In this document: in pieces, positions 60,666-64,000 of the stretch | Layout: every line of letters starts with the position of its first letter | Position numbering within the stretch: position 1 is the first letter of the stretch | Origin: CAVSLM01 sp963728895 | GTDB taxonomy: Bacteria; Pseudomonadota; Gammaproteobacteria; JBBQDK01 | Assembly: GCA_963728895.1 (NCBI GenBank) | Contig: CAVSLM010000001.1 | Coordinates: 372,001-436,000, forward strand | Length of the DNA stretch: 64,000 nt | Reading direction: 5' to 3' | The notes under the pieces: model-generated | The model's input: only the letters and a program-made list of their open reading frames with translations | Database searches by the model: none | Told to the model about the DNA's origin: nothing | Made by a program: the position numbers and the translations under genes

Positions 60666-61239
60666 CACGAGGCGGCGCGTGGTCGCGACGGGCTCGGGGA
60701 AGGGGTGAGCGGGGAGATCGGAGACACGCGTAGAGGGTGCGGGTGGCCCTGACGCAGGGCATTCGGGCGTCGCGCGCTGCGCGCGGGCGTATTGTCCGCG
60801 TGCGTGTGGATGCACCTGACCGCGTGGGTGTGACGCCGATTCCTGGTGGCAGGAGCGAGCGTTGTGGTCGACCGTAGGGTACGCCGTGTGCACTCGGTCC
60901 TGGCGATCGTGCGGACCCGTGAGTTGGAGGTTTGAAGCAAGTTCACGTGCGCGGAGTGTGACGAGAAGCACTATACTCGGTGTGCCGTGCCCCGGAGATG
61001 GGGTCGGTGACAGACGAGCGGCCGGGTCGGTGACAGATGAGGATTGGTCCGGCTTGCCGGGCGACGAGAAGGGCTTGCTCGGGCTGACTTCAACAAGTCG
61101 CAAAACGAATCGACTCGGCCCATCCCAGGGCGCCGGTTGCGGCCGCGTTGCGCGCGCTCAATTTCGCTCCAGGCGAGTCTGTCACGAGGTGACCAAACTG
61201 TGGCGATGTCGTCGATCCCATCGACAAGGTGAGGATGCT
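60666..61239. other. Gene-poor stretch with a short tandem repeat
   Basis: About 570 bases with no supported gene. Two copies of GGGTCGGTGACAGAYGAG lie at 61001-61018 and 61024-61041, 17 of 18 bases identical. Such repeats can occur at transposon ends, but nothing else supports an element here. Confidence 0.4.
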
Positions 61240-61375
61240 GAAATGTCCGGTGGACATTTGCAGCCTGCCGAACGGGCGTCGATGAGCGCCGACGTGAAGG
61301 GCGATGCCTACGAAGGCCTGCTGGAAAAGAAGCCCGGGAAAAACGCGGGTTACGGGTGGCGCACTCCGTCGGGAT
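61240..61375 (+). pseudogene. Internal fragment of a second hsdM
   Basis: MSADVKGDAYEGLLEKKPGK matches the stretch just before the SAM-binding part of HsdM proteins (DVKGDAYEGLLEKNA). The remainder is lost. With the fragment at 60516 it appears to be the wreck of one gene of which most has been deleted. Confidence 0.55.
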
Positions 61376-61399
61376 GACTGGGCCTGCACGACTTGGCGC

Positions 61400-61499
61400 T
61401 TCAACCGACGTGACGGGCCTGTATGACCCAGTTCGAGATTGGGCCGCGAGCGCGCGCGCTTCGTGCTGGAGCGGCCATCAGGCGCGGAAGCGGGTAGTT
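61400..61499 (+). pseudogene. End of a second DUF4411 gene
   Basis: In two frames this reads MTQFE and GRERARFVLERPSGAEAG before a TAG. It parallels the end of the DUF4411 gene at 58210-58283 (MTPFEMLRREWARFVLES). Only about 30 residues remain. Confidence 0.5.
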
Positions 61500-61518
61500 T
61501 GGTCGAAGTATCGATCGA

Positions 61519-61676
61519 TGGTGGATGCGCTCCGCTTATGCACCCTACATGGGAAGCCAGGAGATGGGCACGGACGCCAGAGAACTTGATAGGGAAAGCG
61601 CAGGGAATTTCGATCGGGTGTCGAGTGCATGTAGATAGATCGATGTAAGGGTGGAGAGCGCAGCGCATCCACCATT
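61519..61676. repeat. REP doublet, copy A
   Basis: A REP at 61520-61550 (GGTGGATGCGCTCCGCTTAT core) and an inverted REP at 61644-61676 enclose about 93 bases. The same layout, with a similar inner sequence (ATGGGAAGC, GGAGATGGGCA, GCAGGGAATTT, TCGATCGGGTGTCGAG), recurs at 62957-63111. Inverted REP pairs of this kind are called REPINs and are moved by RAYT enzymes such as the one encoded at 63129. Confidence 0.8.
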
Positions 61677-61708
61677 GAAGATCTGACTCGCCAAATGAGT
61701 GGATTGTG

Positions 61709-61726
61709 CCGGCACAGTCGTGCCGG
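61709..61726. other. Short perfect hairpin upstream of the HNH gene
   Basis: CCGGCAC (61709-61715) pairs with GTGCCGG (61720-61726) around AGTC. It could be a protein-binding palindrome or RNA hairpin in the leader of the HNH gene. No T-run follows. Confidence 0.35.
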
Positions 61727-61959
61727 AAAGCGGACGCCGATGTCGTCGACAGCAAGATGGCGGCTCTTGCTCCATGAAGCAGGTTGATGCAGGCATCGGC
61801 ACTCACGTGACGTTACAACGAGTTCAAGCTGTGCACTGCATCCTCGGGTTAGCTTCGATTGGGTGCGGATCGGGGAGTTCGTTTCCAGTCGGGACCTGTG
61901 GTGCTCGTTCAACGGATCGTGTTATGTCGTGATCATCGAATCGCCTGCCTGCTTCGAAG

Positions 61960-62897
61960 ATGATATCAACGGACGTTCATTCCCTCGTTCGGCGTGCTGC
62001 GTTCGCCTGGCTGGTGGAGCAGGTGGGCCTACATGGCGACGTGCTTTCCGCGAACTGCTCGCGCGGGGTTTCTCCTACGAGCTCGATCGTGTACCCCTGC
62101 TCGGGCTGCAGACCGTGTATTTCAAGCCGAGCATCATGCGACGTCCGCTATCGATCGCCACGGTGCCCAGTGGTCCGTACGATGACGGCTTCGGTCCTGA
62201 TGGCCTGCTCAGCTATCGCTATCGCGGCTCGAACCCGGATCATTCGGACAACCGCGGACTGCGGGAGGCGATGCAGCTGCGCATTCCGCTCATATACTTC
62301 CATCGGATCGTTCCTGGGCAGTACCTTGCAGCGTGGCCGGTCTTCATCGTCGGTGATGATCCCGCACGATTGACGTTTCAGGTGGAGATCGACGATGCTG
62401 GGTATGCGGCCTACGATCTGGCGCGTGAGTGGTCCCGCGGATCGGTGGCGGAAGCCGGCGCGGAGGCGCGCCGAGCCTATGTGACACGTACGTTTCAGCA
62501 ACGCGTTCACCAGCGGGGATTCCGTGTGCGCGTGTCCCGCGCTTATCGGGAGCAGTGCGCGCTCTGTCGTTTGCGTCACGAAGAGCTGCTCGATGCAGCG
62601 CACATCATCCCGGATGGTGAGCCTGACGGCGAGCCCGTCGTGCCCAACGGGCTGGCGCTGTGCAAGCTCCATCATGCCGCTTTCGACCGTCAGTTTCTGG
62701 CGGTCCGGCCTGACTACACGGTTGCCGTGCGCCGGGACATCCTCGATGAAAGCGACGGACCGATGCTCCTGCACGGTCTGAAGGGGATGCACAACCAGCG
62801 CATCGTTCTGCCTCGGGTGTTGTCCCTGAGACCCGATCCCGCATTGCTGGAGCGGCGCTATGAGCGCTTTGTATCTCGAGAGAGCGCCAGCGAGTAG
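61960..62897 (+). pseudogene. HNH restriction-type endonuclease, frameshifted near its start
   Basis: ATG 61960 reads VRRAAFAWLVEQVGLHGDVL and breaks near 62048. The next frame continues LLARGFSYELDRVPLLGLQT, SIATVPSGPYDDGFGPDGLL, YRYRGSNPDHSDNRGLREAM, YLAAWPVFIVGDDPARLTF and the HNH domain: CALCRLRHEELLDAAHIIP, NGLALCKLHHAAFD, ending at 62897. This is an uncharacterised HNH nuclease family with an N-terminal DNA- or base-recognising part. It lies between the two REP doublets. An in-frame upstream ATG at 61863 gives an intact open frame, but its first 60 residues do not look native. Confidence 0.75.
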
Positions 62898-62956
62898 TAC
62901 GGAGCGTTCCGGGCGGGGTCCTCGATAGAGCTGGTGCGTAAGATTTGCAGTGACGT

Positions 62957-63111
62957 GGTGGATGCGCTTCGCTTATCCACCCTACATGGGAAGCAAGGAG
63001 ATGGGCATGGACGCCAAAGGACTTGATGGGGAAGGTGCAGGGAATTTTTCGATCGGGTGTCGAGCGCAGGTAGATCGATGTAGGGTCGATAAGCGAAGCG
63101 CATCCACCATT
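62957..63111. repeat. REP doublet, copy B
   Basis: A REP at 62957-62987 (GGTGGATGCGCTTCGCTTAT, then CCACCCTACAT) and an inverted REP at 63078-63111 enclose about 90 bases. The right REP ends 17 bases before the RAYT start codon. It closely matches copy A at 61519-61676. Confidence 0.82.
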
Positions 63112-63128
63112 CATGAAGGTTTTCGGTC

Positions 63129-63647
63129 ATGAGTGACTACCACCGCGCCATCATTGCCGGTGGAGTGTTTTTCTTCACTGTGGTGACCCACGGACGGGCG
63201 CCTATTTTGCCGACGGCGGGCGGGTCGAAAAACTGCGCGAGGCCTTCCCGCAAGGTGCGGATAAGCAGGCCGTTTGAGATCGATGCGATGGTGATCTTGC
63301 CGGACCACCTGCATTGCCTCTGGCGTTTGCCGGACGGCGATGGCGACTACTCCGGACGCTGGCGAGAAATCAAAAAGGCCGCCTCGCGCGCCATCGCCCC
63401 GTTTTCGAATGTCCGTAACGAGCGCGCGGTGTGGCAGCGGCAGTTCTGGGAACACGCGATACGCGACGAGACGGATTGGCGCAAGCACCTGGATTACATT
63501 CATTACAACCCGGTGAAGCACGGTTTGGTTACGTGCCCGCGAGAATGGCCATGGTCGAGTTTCGGGCGCTGCGTGACGCGCGGATGGTATCGATCGTCAT
63601 GGGGAAACACGGAGTCGATAGGGATCGCGGGGTTGGATTTCGAGTGA
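63129..63647 (+). CDS. REP-associated tyrosine transposase (RAYT)
   Basis: 172 residues from ATG 63129. It belongs to the Y1/HUH family: FFFTVVTHGR, the metal-binding HxH in ILPDHLHCLWRLP, RWREIKKAASRAI, VWQRQFWEHAIRD, and the catalytic Tyr in YIHYNPVKHGLV. RAYTs nick and move REP sequences, and REP copies flank the gene. Between about 63203 and 63252 the frame is displaced by two opposite indels: the other frame reads FADGGRVEKLREAF, as in relatives. About 16 residues are therefore altered, but the active site lies outside them. Confidence 0.88.
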   Translation: MSDYHRAIIAGGVFFFTVVTHGRAPILPTAGGSKNCARPSRKVRISRPFEIDAMVILPDHLHCLWRLPDGDGDYSGRWREIKKAASRAIAPFSNVRNERAVWQRQFWEHAIRDETDWRKHLDYIHYNPVKHGLVTCPREWPWSSFGRCVTRGWYRSSWGNTESIGIAGLDFE

Positions 63648-63682
63648 TGGGTTAGTGGGCGGTGGATGCGGTGCGCTGGGCT

Positions 63683-63940
63683 AGCCCGAAAATCTCACCA
63701 GCATCCCGGGAGCTGGCGGAATTCGCAGTCATCCTGGCGCCGGGCTGGAGCGAAACGGATAGCCGTAGCTATCACTTGAGTGAAAAGCAAGCCAGGGCGG
63801 GCGAGAGCTGCCAGGAACCAGATAGGTAGGTGGCGTAAACAGTGTGTCGTCGTTCGCCGATCGAGAAGCATGCCAGGTCTTTCTTGCCATCCATTCACTC
63901 ACACGGCCAGCCGCTGGCCGGCTGGTGGGATTTTCGGGCT
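63683..63940. mobile_element. Short element bounded by 20-base inverted repeats
   Basis: AGCCCGAAAATCTCACCAGC at 63683-63702 is matched in inverse by 63921-63940 with 19 of 20 bases. The 258-base unit has no supported gene; small frames inside look random. This is the form of a non-autonomous (MITE-like) element or a deleted insertion sequence. The partial REP just before it (from 63661) seems interrupted at this point. No clear target duplication was found. Confidence 0.55.
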
Positions 63941-64000
63941 GGGGCAACCGTCGCTCAGCCGCGGATCAACCTACGAGTCCAGCCGTTTCGCCGCCAGCGT

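Noticed and set aside
61001..61041. CRISPR repeats
   Set aside because: Only two copies 23 bases apart with a 5-base gap, so no spacers. No cas genes are present in the window.
63695..63898. 67-residue frame inside the inverted-repeat element
   Set aside because: No start signal or family similarity, and the reverse frames look equally random.
44246..63940. Prophage or integrative element with integrase and attachment sites
   Set aside because: No integrase, phage structural gene, tRNA target or direct-repeat attachment site was found. The region is better described as a defence island with REP-type mobility.

Overview
The window is GC-rich DNA from a gammaproteobacterium. Gene order and families (nadB divergent from rpoE-rseABC-mucD, then lepA-lepB-rnc-era-recO-pdxJ, and barA near cysM and rlmD) fit a Chromatiales or Ectothiorhodospiraceae-like organism. 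The species cannot be named from the sequence alone.

Layout. (1) 1-7.6 kb: glycogen and trehalose metabolism, with the end of glgC, treZ, and a MalQ-TreY fusion gene broken by one extra G. (2) 7.6-14.5 kb: an aspartase/fumarase-family lyase (minus strand), two secreted thioredoxin-fold proteins, a TolC/membrane-fusion pair, acylphosphatase, and nadB (minus strand). (3) 14.6-25.9 kb: the sigma-E envelope-stress operon with its DegP-type protease, then lepA, lepB, a DUF4845 protein, rnc, era, recO and pdxJ. (4) 25.9-31.7 kb, minus strand: a TonB-dependent receptor, a periplasmic substrate-binding protein and a BarA-type hybrid kinase in one tight run. (5) 32-44 kb: cysM, a REP-rich gap with a transposase remnant, a YdbH/YdbL-like envelope pair, a frameshifted PolB-like exonuclease, a frameshifted rlmD, an HDOD-GAF protein, rtcA, a DUF72 protein and a secreted PDZ protein.

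(6) 44.2-63.9 kb is a defence and mobile island. It starts with a truncated HsdR nuclease domain and an intact hsdM. Next come two overlapping intact genes of unknown function, a fused scrap of hsdS and hsdM, a DUF262 gene and an intact hsdS. After these lie a RhuM scrap, a DarT-DarG DNA ADP-ribosylation module, a full-length but heavily frameshifted hsdR, an ImmA/IrrE-DUF4411 toxin-antitoxin pair, a DUF1828 gene and an MNT-HEPN pair. Scraps of a second hsdM and a second DUF4411 gene follow. Finally there is an HNH endonuclease between two copies of a REP doublet, a RAYT transposase, and a short element bounded by inverted repeats.

The least explained item is the two-gene cassette at 46584-48088. 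It sits between hsdM and hsdS, the same slot that a DUF262 gene occupies in the neighbouring arrangement. Many island genes carry single-base indels, mostly insertions of C or G, while protein similarity continues across each one. Poor consensus sequence is therefore as likely as true gene decay. I found no tRNA, rRNA or CRISPR array.
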